In this document: positions 1-8,442 of the stretch, piece by piece
Position numbering within the stretch: the stretch's first letter is position 1
Layout: the number at the start of each line of letters is the position of its first letter
Translations under genes and position numbers: made by a program
Origin: Anaerolineales bacterium
GTDB taxonomy: Bacteria > Chloroflexota > Anaerolineae > Anaerolineales > UBA11579
Assembly (NCBI GenBank): GCA_026129335.1
Contig: JAHCIH010000002.1
Span: 88,320 to 152,319, forward strand
Reading direction: 5' to 3'
DNA: 64,000 nucleotides
Notes under the pieces: model-generated
What the model was told of the DNA's origin: nothing
The model's input: only the letters and a program-made list of their open reading frames with translations
Databases searched by the model: none

Positions 1-380
1 AACTTGGGGATTTGCAGAGCGCGGATGTCGCCGGCGGACTGCTCGATGACCAGGTCGTTGACACAGACGAAGAAGCTGGTGGTGAAGCCCCAGTCCGGGA
101 AGGCGAGATACACCCGGTTCATGCCGAAGGTGTACTCGTTTTTCAGCTTGCCTACGTCGGTGTGCGCCAAGCTGGGCCCATTGCCCAGGATGAAGGCGCG
201 CTGGCCGGCATAGGCGTCTTTGTAAGCCGCCAACCGGCGCAGGCTGGCCCGCCGCCAGGGGTGCCAGGTGGCCGCCGGCCACTGCGCCGCATGGCGCAGG
301 GCCAGCCAAGATTGGCGGCCAGCGCCCCACAGCGGCGCGGGTACCAGGCGTTTGGCTTGCCGTCGTAACGGGGAGCTCAT
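1..380 (-). CDS. DUF115 / MptE-like protein, partial (3' end beyond window)
   Basis: About 126 N-terminal residues are visible, read from an ATG at 380; the rest lies beyond base 1. Residues 62-71 carry the FILGNGPSL signature and are followed by a stretch beginning TFGMNRVYL, which together mark the DUF115 family (6-hydroxymethylpterin pyrophosphokinase MptE-like fold). In surface-glycan loci, members of this family are often seen near nonulosonic acid transfer genes (the flagellin-modifying Maf proteins share the fold). The ATG overlaps the TGA of the SDR gene by 4 bases, so it is co-transcribed with it. The role here, perhaps sugar transfer, is inference. Confidence 0.6.
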   Translation of the reverse strand, partial: MSSPLRRQAKRLVPAPLWGAGRQSWLALRHAAQWPAATWHPWRRASLRRLAAYKDAYAGQRAFILGNGPSLAHTDVGKLKNEYTFGMNRVYLAFPDWGFTTSFFVCVNDLVIEQSAGDIRALQIPK

Positions 381-1135
381 TCGCTGCTCAGCCGGACCAG
401 CGCGCCGCCATCGGCGACGATGGACTGCCCGGTGATGTAGCTGGAGCGTTCGGAATCGGCCAAAAAGTAAATCACCTGGGCGATTTCGGCCGGGGCGGCC
501 AGACGCTTGAGCAATATCTTGTCCGCCAGGTCGGCCTTGCGCTCGTCCAGGCTGCCGCCGGCCACGTGGTCGCGACCCAGGCCGGCGTCCAGCATTGGCG
601 TGTCTGTGGCGCCGGGCAGCACCGCGTTGGCGCGCACGCCGTGCGGGGCGAACTCGATGGCCATGGCGCGGGTCAGCGCCAGCAAACCGCCCTTGGTACT
701 GGCGTAGGTGCCAATCTCGGCCGAGGTAGCCTCTGCATGCACGGAAGACACGTTGACTACCGCGCCGCGGGCTGCCTGCAAGGCGGAATAAAGGGCTTTG
801 GTGAACAGAAAAGGCGCACGCAGGTTGACCGCGTGCACGCGGTCCCATTCCTCGGGGTTGGTTTCAGTAAGCGGCTTGGTCAGCTGCACGGCGGCGTTGT
901 TCACCAAGGCATGCAGCCCGCCGGAAAGCTGCGGGGCCAGCGCGGCGGCCAGTGCCTCGATTTGTGCCGGGTCAGCGGCATCCACGTGCGAAAATTCCAC
1001 GCCAGCCGGCAGCGCCGGTTTTGGATCCTGAATATCCACGCCGAACACGGCCCAGCCCTGCCCGGCGAACAGTTCGCAGGCGGCGCGGCCCACCCCACCC
1101 GCCGCCCCGGTAATCAGCACTGTGCGCTTGTCCAT
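377..1135 (-). CDS. Short-chain dehydrogenase/reductase (SDR)
   Basis: A classical SDR of about 252 residues. It has the TGAAGGVG nucleotide-binding loop near the N-terminus, an NNAAVQ motif, and a catalytic Ser plus YxxxK (SSVHAE followed by YASTKGG). The C-terminus ends in the usual ITGQSIVADGG stretch. The chosen start is the ATG at 1135, directly before the first beta strand; an in-frame GTG at 1153 would add six residues. It lies in the nonulosonate and acyl-modification part of the locus and probably oxidises or reduces a sugar hydroxyl. The substrate cannot be read from sequence. Confidence 0.85.
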   Translation of the reverse strand: MDKRTVLITGAAGGVGRAACELFAGQGWAVFGVDIQDPKPALPAGVEFSHVDAADPAQIEALAAALAPQLSGGLHALVNNAAVQLTKPLTETNPEEWDRVHAVNLRAPFLFTKALYSALQAARGAVVNVSSVHAEATSAEIGTYASTKGGLLALTRAMAIEFAPHGVRANAVLPGATDTPMLDAGLGRDHVAGGSLDERKADLADKILLKRLAAPAEIAQVIYFLADSERSSYITGQSIVADGGALVRLSSE

Positions 1136-1168
1136 CCTGGGTATTGTATCCACGCCGGGCCGCGCCGC

Positions 1169-2149
1169 TCAGGGCAGCGGCGGGTAATCCTCGGGGCGCA
1201 GGTCGCCGGCGTCCAAGCCCAGGCCGTCGAGTAGGTTGCGGATGGTGTTCCAGTGCACCCGCTCCCAGGCCCGTGGGCTGGCGTTGGAGTTGTGCGCCGC
1301 CAGCAGCACGTTGTCCATCTGCAGCAGCGGGCTGCCCGCCGGCAACGGCTCGTGCTCGAAGACGTCCAGCGCCGCGCCGGCCAGCTGCCTGGCGCTCAGG
1401 GCGGCGACCAAGGCCGGCTCGTCCACCAGCGGGCCGCGGGCGGTGTTGACCAGCACCGCGCCCGGCTTCATTTTGGCCAGCGCGGCGGCATCAATGATGT
1501 GATGGCTGCTGGGGTTGAGGTCGCAGTTCAGGCTGACGAAATCGGCTTCAGCCAGCAAGCGGTCCAGGCTGACCATCTCCACCGCGGTCTGTTGCAGGAA
1601 CTCAGCGGGCATTTCGACGATGTCGTTGCCCAACAAACGCATGCCGAAGCCTTGCGCCCGCTGCAGCACCGCCTTGCCGATGCGGCCCACGCCAACCACG
1701 CCCAGCGTGCATTCGGAAAGCGAGCGCCCGGGCAGCTTCTCCCAGCGGCCAGCCTTCAACGCCCGGTCCAGCCAAGGCGACTGGCGGGCAAAGGCCAGGA
1801 TGTAGCTGAGGGCCGAGTCGGCCACCGGCTCGGTGAACGCGCCCGGCGTGTTGCGCACGGCGATGCCCAACTGCGCCGCGGCGGCTTGGTCAATCGAGTC
1901 GATGCCGGTGCCCCACTTGGAGATGACCTTAAGGCGCGGGGCGCAGGCCGCCAGCACCTCGGCGGTGAAACGGTCGTCGCCGCAGATCGCCCCGTCGAAC
2001 TGGCCGGCGTGGCGCATCAGCTCGTCGGCTTCGAGGCGCTCGTCCACTTCGGGGATGAGCAGCTCGATGCCATAGCGGGCCAAAGCCGGGCTGAAACGCT
2101 CGGCGGTGGGCAGCATGTAGGGGGCGGAGAGCAGCACGACTTTGGGCAT
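1169..2149 (-). CDS. D-isomer-specific 2-hydroxyacid dehydrogenase (phosphoglycerate dehydrogenase-like)
   Basis: 326 residues. It has the split catalytic domain and central Rossmann fold of the D-2-hydroxyacid dehydrogenase family, shown by GVVGVGRIGKAV and NTARGPLVDEPAL. A Glu in FEHEPLP and a His in LAAHNSNAS occupy the expected catalytic positions. It is much shorter than housekeeping SerA with an ACT domain. It starts 1 base after the stop of the cytidylyltransferase at 2151, so the two are surely co-expressed. Its substrate may be a 2-keto or 2-hydroxy acid linked to an unusual CMP-sugar, but that is inference. Serine biosynthesis is possible but less likely in this context. Confidence 0.85.
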   Translation of the reverse strand: MPKVVLLSAPYMLPTAERFSPALARYGIELLIPEVDERLEADELMRHAGQFDGAICGDDRFTAEVLAACAPRLKVISKWGTGIDSIDQAAAAQLGIAVRNTPGAFTEPVADSALSYILAFARQSPWLDRALKAGRWEKLPGRSLSECTLGVVGVGRIGKAVLQRAQGFGMRLLGNDIVEMPAEFLQQTAVEMVSLDRLLAEADFVSLNCDLNPSSHHIIDAAALAKMKPGAVLVNTARGPLVDEPALVAALSARQLAGAALDVFEHEPLPAGSPLLQMDNVLLAAHNSNASPRAWERVHWNTIRNLLDGLGLDAGDLRPEDYPPLP

Positions 2150-2150
2150 G

Positions 2151-2825
2151 TCAACCGGCCTGGCGCAGGCCCATCAGAAAATCCGCCACTTGGAAATCGA
2201 GTTCCTCATCGATATCCCAGGCCTCTTCGCGGGGGATGGGGAACATCAGCGGCGAGGGGCCGATGCGGTGATTGTATTTTTGCAAATTCTCTCGGGTGAA
2301 CAAATACAGGCAGGAGTTCTCTTCGTAGATTGGGGGCAAGTCCTGGGTGCGCAGCAATTCGCCGGGATTGTGATTGATCGCCGCGCCTTTCCCGTCGTAG
2401 AGGCGAGTTTGCAGCGGAGTGACCGTGAAAAGCGAATCCCTGGACGGATCAGCCAAAAGTGCCTCGATGGCGGCCTGGATGGTGGCCGATCGCAGCAGCG
2501 GATTGGTGCTGTGCGTCTGCAGGTACAGGTCAGCCGGCGCCTGGGCCGTGTCGTGCAACAGGATGGTGTTCATGGGGATCTCGCCGGCGCGCAATGCCTC
2601 CGGCCGCTCCAGGACGCGCACCTGCGGAAAGTCCTTGGCCAGGCCAGCCCGGATCGTGTCGCTGTCGGTATCCACCACGATTTCGGCGATCTGCGGGCAG
2701 GCCTGCAAAGCCAGCAGAATATGGTGGAAGAGCGGCCGCCCGGCCAGGGGGCGATAGTTCTTGCCCGGCACGCGCTCGGAGTGGTGGCGCATGGGCACCA
2801 GTGCGACGATTCGCGGGGTCGCCAT
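2151..2825 (-). CDS. Acylneuraminate cytidylyltransferase-like protein (NeuA family)
   Basis: 224 residues, the usual length of a single-domain CMP-sugar synthetase. The N-terminal nucleotide-binding motif is ALVPMRHHSERVPGKN, a variant of the family R-x-x-S-x-R-x-x-x-K signature. This is followed by LAGRPLFHH, VVDTDSD, and QTHSTNPLLR in the sugar-binding region. The family transfers CMP from CTP to 2-keto-3-deoxy sugars such as sialic, legionaminic or pseudaminic acids. It overlaps the upstream GT2 stop by 1 base (TGATG). It is one of three cytidylyltransferase-family proteins in the window, which suggests more than one CMP-activated sugar. Confidence 0.8.
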   Translation of the reverse strand: MATPRIVALVPMRHHSERVPGKNYRPLAGRPLFHHILLALQACPQIAEIVVDTDSDTIRAGLAKDFPQVRVLERPEALRAGEIPMNTILLHDTAQAPADLYLQTHSTNPLLRSATIQAAIEALLADPSRDSLFTVTPLQTRLYDGKGAAINHNPGELLRTQDLPPIYEENSCLYLFTRENLQKYNHRIGPSPLMFPIPREEAWDIDEELDFQVADFLMGLRQAG

Positions 2826-3805
2826 CAGCCCACCTTGGCCGGGTTCTCCCCCGGCCGCTGGGCTGTGCCGTCCCCGGATGCGACGGGCTTATGCTCCAAC
2901 GCGTCCGGCGGGTAATAGAAGACCTGCTTCAGTTCCGCGCCGGGCTGCAGCGGATCGCGATAGCCGCGATAGGTGCCCCAATATTGCAAAAAGCGAAACG
3001 AGAGGATGCCGCCCAGTTCGCGCAGCAGGCGACCCTGGCGGCGAGCGGCGGCCATGTCGCTGAGGGCACTGCGGGCGAACAGGCTGGCAAAATTGGCCAG
3101 GCTGAAGCGGCTGGCCGGCAGGATCTGGCGCAGCGCCAACGCCTCGCGGCGGTGGCGGTTGACGATCTGCGCCGAGGTTTCATCGTGCAGGTGAGCCACG
3201 CCGGCCACGGCCACGTAGGCGATCTTGTAACCCTGCTCGCGCCGCGCCGAGGCCCAGGCGATGTCTTCCAGACCGGTCAGCTCTTCATCGTAAGGATCTT
3301 CCTTCCATAAAGAGAGGCGCAGTGCCAGGTTGGCGTTGTTGCAAAAGGCGCGCTGCTGATCGGGGTCGGACTGGTCCGGGAACCACTTGCGGAAATGCTG
3401 GTCTTCGGAGAACTTGCTGCCCTCGCCGCCGCGCTGCCTGCCGTAAGCGATCGCCACTTGCGGGTCGGCGAACGGCGCGACCAGCTGCGCCAGCCAATCG
3501 CCGCTCAACGGCAGCACATGGGCGCTGGCTAGCACGGCCAGCTCGCCGCGCGCCGCGGCCAGGCCCACGTTCAGCGAACGGCCAAAAGTGAAATCGGCGG
3601 GCTTGATGTGCACCACGCGCACCGGGTAGCGGGTGGCGATGTCCAGCGTGGCGTCGGTGGAGCCGGAATCGACCAGGATAGTTTCGTGATCGCTGAAGGT
3701 CTGTTGTTGGATGGCCTCCAGCAGGTTGCCCAGATGTTTTTGTTCATTGAAAGCGCGAATAACGATGGATACGCGCGGTGATTTTGCGCTTGCAGGGGGC
3801 TGCAT
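2825..3805 (-). CDS. Glycosyltransferase family 2
   Basis: 326 residues with a GT-A fold: VSIVIRAFNEQKHL at the N-terminus, then DSGSTDATLD for nucleotide-sugar binding, and a later LTGLEDIAWA segment supplying the acidic ED motif. Where many GT2 enzymes have DxD, it has ASAHVLP. This is known from a GT2 subgroup common in S-layer and exopolysaccharide loci. No membrane segment is evident, so it is probably a cytoplasmic enzyme adding one sugar to the growing glycan. Donor and linkage are not predictable from sequence. Confidence 0.85.
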   Translation of the reverse strand: MQPPASAKSPRVSIVIRAFNEQKHLGNLLEAIQQQTFSDHETILVDSGSTDATLDIATRYPVRVVHIKPADFTFGRSLNVGLAAARGELAVLASAHVLPLSGDWLAQLVAPFADPQVAIAYGRQRGGEGSKFSEDQHFRKWFPDQSDPDQQRAFCNNANLALRLSLWKEDPYDEELTGLEDIAWASARREQGYKIAYVAVAGVAHLHDETSAQIVNRHRREALALRQILPASRFSLANFASLFARSALSDMAAARRQGRLLRELGGILSFRFLQYWGTYRGYRDPLQPGAELKQVFYYPPDALEHKPVASGDGTAQRPGENPAKVG

Positions 3806-3814
3806 GAGCGAATC

Positions 3815-4678
3815 TTACCAGTTCCGGTCTTTTTCGTATCCCAGGCGCTGCAGCAGGTCGCCGGTGGCGGCCTTGAAGTTTTGCTTGTTGGCGAGAGTGA
3901 AGTGCTCACGCCACTCGCCGGGCTGGCCGCGGCGGAAGGTGCCCGAGGCGTGGGGCTGCACCGCGGCAGCCAGGGTCTCAATGGCCTGCTGGCGGTTGGC
4001 GCCCGGCGTGAAGCCGCGAGCCGCCAAATGGTCGAGGATGCGACCCAGCGCCACAGAGCGATCCAGCACCAAATCTTCGAAACGCAGGCTGAGCACCGCA
4101 GGCTGGTCCAGCCAATCCAGGTAGTGCTCGTACTTCACGCCGATCGGGGAGAGGCGGGCACTGTCGGTTTGCACGCCTTCGATGGCGGCGTTGATGCGCT
4201 CTTCGGTGCTGGACAATGCCTGGTTGTAGTACTCGTGCATGCCGTGGCCGCGGTGCATCTCGGTGGCGTAAAAGACCTGTGAGACGATGACATCTCGAGG
4301 GTCACGGTAGATGAAGAACGCAGCCATCCCCGGGCGGGTCAGTTCCTCCAAGTATGGCGAACGAGCATGCAGGTACGCGTAGGCGATATCGCCGGGGCCG
4401 AGACAGCGCAGGCTGGCCAGCATCTCGGCTTCGGGCAGGTTGCGGTTGGCCGCCGAGCGATTGATCGGCGGCATGCCGGGGTTGACGAAGGGTCCCAACT
4501 CGGTGAGGCCGTTGAGGATCTGGATCAGCAGGTGTGAGCCGGACTTGGGCATGGCGTTGCCCACTACGGCCGGCGCAGCGGCCAGTACAGCCGCGCCCCA
4601 GCGGCGGGCGGCGGCAGCGCGGCGCAGGCGCCAGCGAGCCAGCTTGAGCGGCTGCTTGAGGGCGGCCAGCGCGCTCAC
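3815..4678 (-). CDS. Sulfotransferase domain protein
   Basis: About 287 residues from a GTG at 4678 that overlaps the TGA of the upstream DUF4910 gene (GTGA). A longer open frame exists but would overlap that gene by more than 100 bases. Residues 44-48 (PKSGS) form the 5'-phosphosulfate loop of PAPS-dependent sulfotransferases, and IYRDPRDVIVS supplies the 3'-phosphate-binding Arg and Ser. The protein ends in a YEKDRNW tail, which closely resembles the YEQDQDW end of the second sulfotransferase (19362). It probably sulfates a sugar hydroxyl of the surface glycan using PAPS made by the Sat-CysC enzyme of the same unit. Confidence 0.85.
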   Translation of the reverse strand: MSALAALKQPLKLARWRLRRAAAARRWGAAVLAAAPAVVGNAMPKSGSHLLIQILNGLTELGPFVNPGMPPINRSAANRNLPEAEMLASLRCLGPGDIAYAYLHARSPYLEELTRPGMAAFFIYRDPRDVIVSQVFYATEMHRGHGMHEYYNQALSSTEERINAAIEGVQTDSARLSPIGVKYEHYLDWLDQPAVLSLRFEDLVLDRSVALGRILDHLAARGFTPGANRQQAIETLAAAVQPHASGTFRRGQPGEWREHFTLANKQNFKAATGDLLQRLGYEKDRNW

Positions 4679-5997
4679 GCAGCCCCCAGATGCGGGTCGC
4701 TGGGCTGCGGGGTATCGCTCAGCGAGACCAGGCCTTTCTCGATCAGCGGGTCGACCACAGCGATGACCTGCTCCAGGCTGCAATCCAACTCCAGCGCAAT
4801 ATCGGCCGCGCTGCGTGTGCCGTCTATGCGGTCCATGATGCGGAAATGGCGGCGGTGGCCTTCAGGGTCCTGGCGATAATCCACCCACAGGCCGAAACCG
4901 GAGGCGAAAATCTCACCCTTGTAGTGATTGACCAGGTAGCGCGTCTGGTCAAAGGCGGCCAGCAGAGCCAGCACCAGATCACGGGAAGCTTCCAGCCTGT
5001 CTTGCGAAACGATCGCGGGGGTATCCAGATCAGAATGATACTCCGGATAGGGATAGAAGCGCGATTCAGGCAGGTGCGGGTTCGCCATCCGGCAGAGCGA
5101 GAGCATAGGCACGCGCACGCCGGGGGCGTTGAATTGGCGCTCGTCGTTGTCGATCACAGTGCGGAAACCGCCCACATGGGCTTCGGGCTCTCGTTCGCGC
5201 AGCACCAGCGCCAGGGCGCCGTCCGCCGGGCTGTGCGCCTGATGGGAGAGCTGCAAGGCGTGCGGTGCGGCGGTGCCCAGCATCTCCAGGAACAAGCCGC
5301 CGCGCATCTGCGGGATCAAATGCTCATGCTGGCTCAGGTAGGCGATGGAACCCTGCGTCTCCGGGAAAATTAAAAAGCGCACACTGTAGCGCGGCTTGGG
5401 CCCGGCCAGCAGGGCGCGCATCACATCCAGGCCGACCACCACGCCGCTCAGGTCGTCGTTGACCTGGGCGGGGTGATCGAGGTGGGCGGCGAGCACGAAG
5501 CAATCATCCAGCTCGCCCTGAACGAAGACCTCGCCAATCTTCAGCGCGCCGGGTTCAAAGCGGCTGGCAATCTTGACCCGGTAACGTTCCTCATCCAGGC
5601 CATTGATCAAGGTGCGCGGCGCGCAGAGGCCCCAATCGCGCTGGTAATACTTGAAGACGAAGGGGATAGCGTCCGGCAAATGAGGATGGCTGTGCAGATG
5701 CGGCAGCAACTCCTCGCGGCTCACTTCGCCCTCAAAGGGCAGCGAGTACGAGACGACATGCAATGGACTGTCGGCTAGGTCGATCAGGCGGCGGCCGTCC
5801 AATGTTTCCAGATAGGCTTCATCGCAGGTCCACTTCTCCGGCACAGTCCAGGTCCATATCTTCGTGCCGCTGGGCACTTCGTGGATGGTCATGGGTACTT
5901 CGCCAGCCAGGCGGGCCAGCGCCTGGTCGTAGCCGTCGGAGACCAGGTGGCGGGGCAGCCGCCAAAGCTCCTCGATGAGCTGCATCATGCTGGTCAT
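4675..5997 (-). CDS. DUF4910 protein: M28-like metallo-aminopeptidase fold with winged-helix tail
   Basis: 440 residues. The core carries a zinc-hydrolase-like set: H172 in AAHLDHP, D181/D182 in VNDDLSG, E213 in FPETQGS, and a later His in EYHSDLD. This matches the M28-like pattern known for DUF4910 proteins. Residues near 385-430 (IMDRIDGTRSAADIALELDC) look like a C-terminal winged helix. Family members recur in polysaccharide loci, but no reaction is established to my knowledge. Here it follows the carrier protein, ligase and two acyltransferase genes with 4-base overlaps. It could therefore hydrolyse or edit an amide or aminoacyl group on a sugar. That role is inference. Confidence 0.75.
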   Translation of the reverse strand: MTSMMQLIEELWRLPRHLVSDGYDQALARLAGEVPMTIHEVPSGTKIWTWTVPEKWTCDEAYLETLDGRRLIDLADSPLHVVSYSLPFEGEVSREELLPHLHSHPHLPDAIPFVFKYYQRDWGLCAPRTLINGLDEERYRVKIASRFEPGALKIGEVFVQGELDDCFVLAAHLDHPAQVNDDLSGVVVGLDVMRALLAGPKPRYSVRFLIFPETQGSIAYLSQHEHLIPQMRGGLFLEMLGTAAPHALQLSHQAHSPADGALALVLREREPEAHVGGFRTVIDNDERQFNAPGVRVPMLSLCRMANPHLPESRFYPYPEYHSDLDTPAIVSQDRLEASRDLVLALLAAFDQTRYLVNHYKGEIFASGFGLWVDYRQDPEGHRRHFRIMDRIDGTRSAADIALELDCSLEQVIAVVDPLIEKGLVSLSDTPQPSDPHLGAA

Positions 5998-6770
5998 GCC
6001 GCCTCCGGGGCTGGGCGATTGGTGACGAAAGCCCAGGGGTCGGCGGCCAGCAAAGCATCTGCGGCGGCGATGAAGTCAACCAGGCGGCAGGCGGTCACCT
6101 GCCCGAAGTTAAGCGCTGTGCTGTGCCACTGCCCGGCGGCCTCCAGGGCCCGCTGCAGGGGCGCCAAGTGCAACTGCGCGTCGATCTGCCGGTCGCGCAC
6201 GAACATCTTGTACTGCTTAGGCTGCCACTGGCCGCCCAAATGCACTTTGCCGTGGAAGTCTTTCCAGTGGCGATAGGGTACCGCGACACGCTGCTCGCTG
6301 TAATGCACGATGGACGCCGCCTGAATGTCGGTCCCCAAAAGGAGCAGCTTGAAGTCCAACTGCAGCATGCGCTCGAAGGCCGAGCCCTGGTCGAAGGCCG
6401 AGCAGGTATCCGGGGCGGCCAACTCCCTGGCATGCCTCCCCAACAGGGCCACCGACTGCATGGGGTGCGCACTGCGCAGCGCGCCGTGCTGCTGGCGAAC
6501 GAATTCGGAGAAAGCGCCCATGCCCTGCGAGGGTGTGGCGTAGGGGTCATAGGCCTCGCCGTTGGCGAAACCGAAATTGAAGGCTGGCACGGCCAAGGTG
6601 CCTTCGAGACCAATGAGCGCGAGCAGCGTGTCCAGCACCATCTGCAGGCCGCCCTGCGAGCGGCCGAGCAGGTGAAGCGCTGAGTGGGCCAGCAAGCCAT
6701 CGCCTGGCCCCACGCCCACCTCGTTGAGCGCCTTGCGCAGCGCCTCCGGGGTCAGCTCGGGCAGCGGCAT
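5994..6770 (-). CDS. AAC(3)-family N-acyltransferase
   Basis: 258 residues covering the full aminoglycoside 3-N-acetyltransferase-like fold. It shows LLAHSALHLLG (family HSSL-like element), TLAVPAFNF, HPMQSVALLG and LLLLGTDIQAASIVHYSE. Proteins of this family in glycan loci acylate amino sugars and do not confer drug resistance. The gene sits between a GNAT gene and a DUF4910 gene, directly downstream of an amino acid:[carrier protein] ligase. It is a candidate for transferring either an acetyl group from CoA or an aminoacyl group from the carrier protein. The sequence alone does not distinguish the two donors. Confidence 0.8.
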   Translation of the reverse strand: MPLPELTPEALRKALNEVGVGPGDGLLAHSALHLLGRSQGGLQMVLDTLLALIGLEGTLAVPAFNFGFANGEAYDPYATPSQGMGAFSEFVRQQHGALRSAHPMQSVALLGRHARELAAPDTCSAFDQGSAFERMLQLDFKLLLLGTDIQAASIVHYSEQRVAVPYRHWKDFHGKVHLGGQWQPKQYKMFVRDRQIDAQLHLAPLQRALEAAGQWHSTALNFGQVTACRLVDFIAAADALLAADPWAFVTNRPAPEAA

Positions 6771-6772
6771 AG

Positions 6773-7249
6773 CTAAGGCTTCATCACCTTGCGGATGATG
6801 CTGGTGTCCACAGTGAAGCCGTATTTGGCCCAGAAGTTCAGGCTGACCTCGTTGCCCAATTGCACTTCGCCCTCAATGGAGTGCACGCCCAACTCGGCGA
6901 ACTTCTTCATCGCCTCGTCGCCCAGCATGCGGCCCACGCCGGTACCGCGCAGACTGTCATCCACGTACATGTCGCTGAGCTGGCCCACTTGCATGCCGCC
7001 AAAATAGGCCGGGCTTTGCTTGACGCGGCAGAGCAGGAAGGCCACCGGAGCGCCCTCCGGCCCAGCCACCCACAGAAAGCTGAAGCGGCCCAAGGTGCGC
7101 TTGAACGAATCGACCCACTTGTCCGCGGCATCATCCGGCAGCGAATAGATCAAGCCCAAGCCCAGGTGGTACTCCTGCAGCTTCTTCCAATAGACGGCTA
7201 CGCCGGGCAGGTCGGCGGGTGTGGCCTCGCGAACGGTCCATTCGGTCAT
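6773..7249 (-). CDS. GNAT-family N-acetyltransferase
   Basis: 158 residues from the ATG at 7249, which overlaps the ligase stop by 4 bases (ATGA); a longer frame upstream would run deep into the ligase gene. The acetyl-CoA binding motif is VGQLSDMYVDDSLRGTGVGR (R/Q-x-x-G-x-G/A type). This is followed by a conserved C-terminal NFWAKYGF segment. GNAT enzymes acylate primary amines. In this setting the substrate could be an amino sugar or the free amine of a carrier-bound or sugar-bound amino acid. The substrate is unknown. Confidence 0.85.
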   Translation of the reverse strand: MTEWTVREATPADLPGVAVYWKKLQEYHLGLGLIYSLPDDAADKWVDSFKRTLGRFSFLWVAGPEGAPVAFLLCRVKQSPAYFGGMQVGQLSDMYVDDSLRGTGVGRMLGDEAMKKFAELGVHSIEGEVQLGNEVSLNFWAKYGFTVDTSIIRKVMKP

Positions 7250-8442
7250 GCCAGCACCTCGCGGATCTCCGCCGGCCAGGCCGCCGGGTCCAGGCCGAAC
7301 TGGCAGAGGAAAGCGTAAGCCAGGCGCTCCAAGCCAAAGGCCACGCAGCCGGTGTGCGCCGGCTTGCCGTCCGGCAGGCTGATGTTCAGGTGGCGGCCGA
7401 AAAAGTCCTGGTGGTAGTTGTACGAACCCACCGCCAGCGAACCATCCTTGAACGGCAGGCGGGCACGGATTTCGTATTTCAGTTGGAAGGCGTTTTGGAA
7501 GGCGGCCTGCTTGCGGAACTCGCCCACGAAGAAGGGGTCGTTGGCGCTCTCCACCAGGTAGGCCAAGCCAATACGCTCGAGGAAGGCGGCCACCTTCTGG
7601 CGGCCGCCCTCGCGGTTCTCCAACACGAAGTCCGCCGGGCCGACGAAGATGACCTCGCGCATGGTGAAGTCCCACAAGCGCTCCAGCGTGTTCAGGTTGC
7701 TGGACTCGTAGCGGAAGCAGTGGCCCACGGCAGTAGCGATCAGCTGGCCGCCGGGCAGCGGCTTGTCGGCCAAGGCGAAATAGTAATGATAGCAGACCGC
7801 CGGCGAGAGCAGCGCCTGGATCCTGGAGAAGGACTCTGGCGGTGCATTGAGGCCGGCTTCTTCATAATGGGTATGCTCGGCGAAATCGTTGATCACATGC
7901 AGGTCTTCGCGCAAGTGGGTGGCGAAGGTCAGCGAATGAGGGAAGGCGCGGAAGTAATTCACCCGGTCGAGCTTCTCCGCCGAGATCAGCGTCGGAAAAC
8001 GCTGTGGCGCGGCCCCAAATTCGGCGGCCAGTTCCACAAAATAGCGCTCAAAGGCTTCGATGAGCCGCGTGACCAGCGGGCCGAGGGAGTAGATGCCGGT
8101 GTGCTCGCGGCTCACCTCGCCGCGGGCCAGCAGCTCAGGCATGGGATCCTCGGCATAGGGCACCGGCCGCGCCATGTGGTCTTCCAACACTTCGACCTTG
8201 GGCGGCAGCGCGCCCTTGGCCATCTCCTCGACGACTTGCAGCACCTTGGCCTCCAGCGCGGCCAGGGCAGCGGCGTCCAAACCGCCTGCCAGTTCGAGGC
8301 GAACGGTGCCGCCATCTTCCGAGATGGCCGCGGTCTGGATGGCTTCGTCTACGTAAGCCAGGCGGGACTGCACCTGGCCGATAAGATGTGCAGGGATGGG
8401 AAATGCGGAAGCGAAACTGTGCTCCGCGGCGCGCTCAGCCAT
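7246..8442 (-). CDS. Amino acid:[carrier protein] ligase, class II seryl-tRNA synthetase-like
   Basis: 398 residues resembling the catalytic core of atypical, methanogen-type seryl-tRNA synthetases, without a recognisable tRNA-binding arm. Motif 2 is HCFRYESS (R244, E246) and motif 3 is GCVAFGLERL (R373). Three residues match the known zinc ligands of that group: C217 (AVCYHYY), E263 (TMREV) and C366 (HTGCVAF). Family knowledge: bacterial homologues with this architecture load glycine or alanine onto a phosphopantetheine carrier and not onto tRNA. The start overlaps the carrier protein gene by 8 bases, which supports the same reaction here. The amino acid is not predictable. A true tRNA synthetase is unlikely given the operon. 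Confidence 0.85.
   Translation of the reverse strand: MAERAAEHSFASAFPIPAHLIGQVQSRLAYVDEAIQTAAISEDGGTVRLELAGGLDAAALAALEAKVLQVVEEMAKGALPPKVEVLEDHMARPVPYAEDPMPELLARGEVSREHTGIYSLGPLVTRLIEAFERYFVELAAEFGAAPQRFPTLISAEKLDRVNYFRAFPHSLTFATHLREDLHVINDFAEHTHYEEAGLNAPPESFSRIQALLSPAVCYHYYFALADKPLPGGQLIATAVGHCFRYESSNLNTLERLWDFTMREVIFVGPADFVLENREGGRQKVAAFLERIGLAYLVESANDPFFVGEFRKQAAFQNAFQLKYEIRARLPFKDGSLAVGSYNYHQDFFGRHLNISLPDGKPAHTGCVAFGLERLAYAFLCQFGLDPAAWPAEIREVLA

Noticed and set aside
1169..2149. Phosphoglycerate dehydrogenase of serine biosynthesis
   Set aside because: No ACT domain and tight linkage to a CMP-sugar synthetase; kept as a general hydroxyacid dehydrogenase.
5994..6770. AAC(3) gene as an aminoglycoside resistance gene
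   Set aside because: The fold matches, but it sits in a glycan operon with overlaps to sugar and acyl genes; resistance is not the likely role.
7246..8442. Seryl-tRNA synthetase as a housekeeping gene
   Set aside because: No recognisable tRNA-binding arm, overlap with a carrier protein gene, and operon context all argue for carrier charging.
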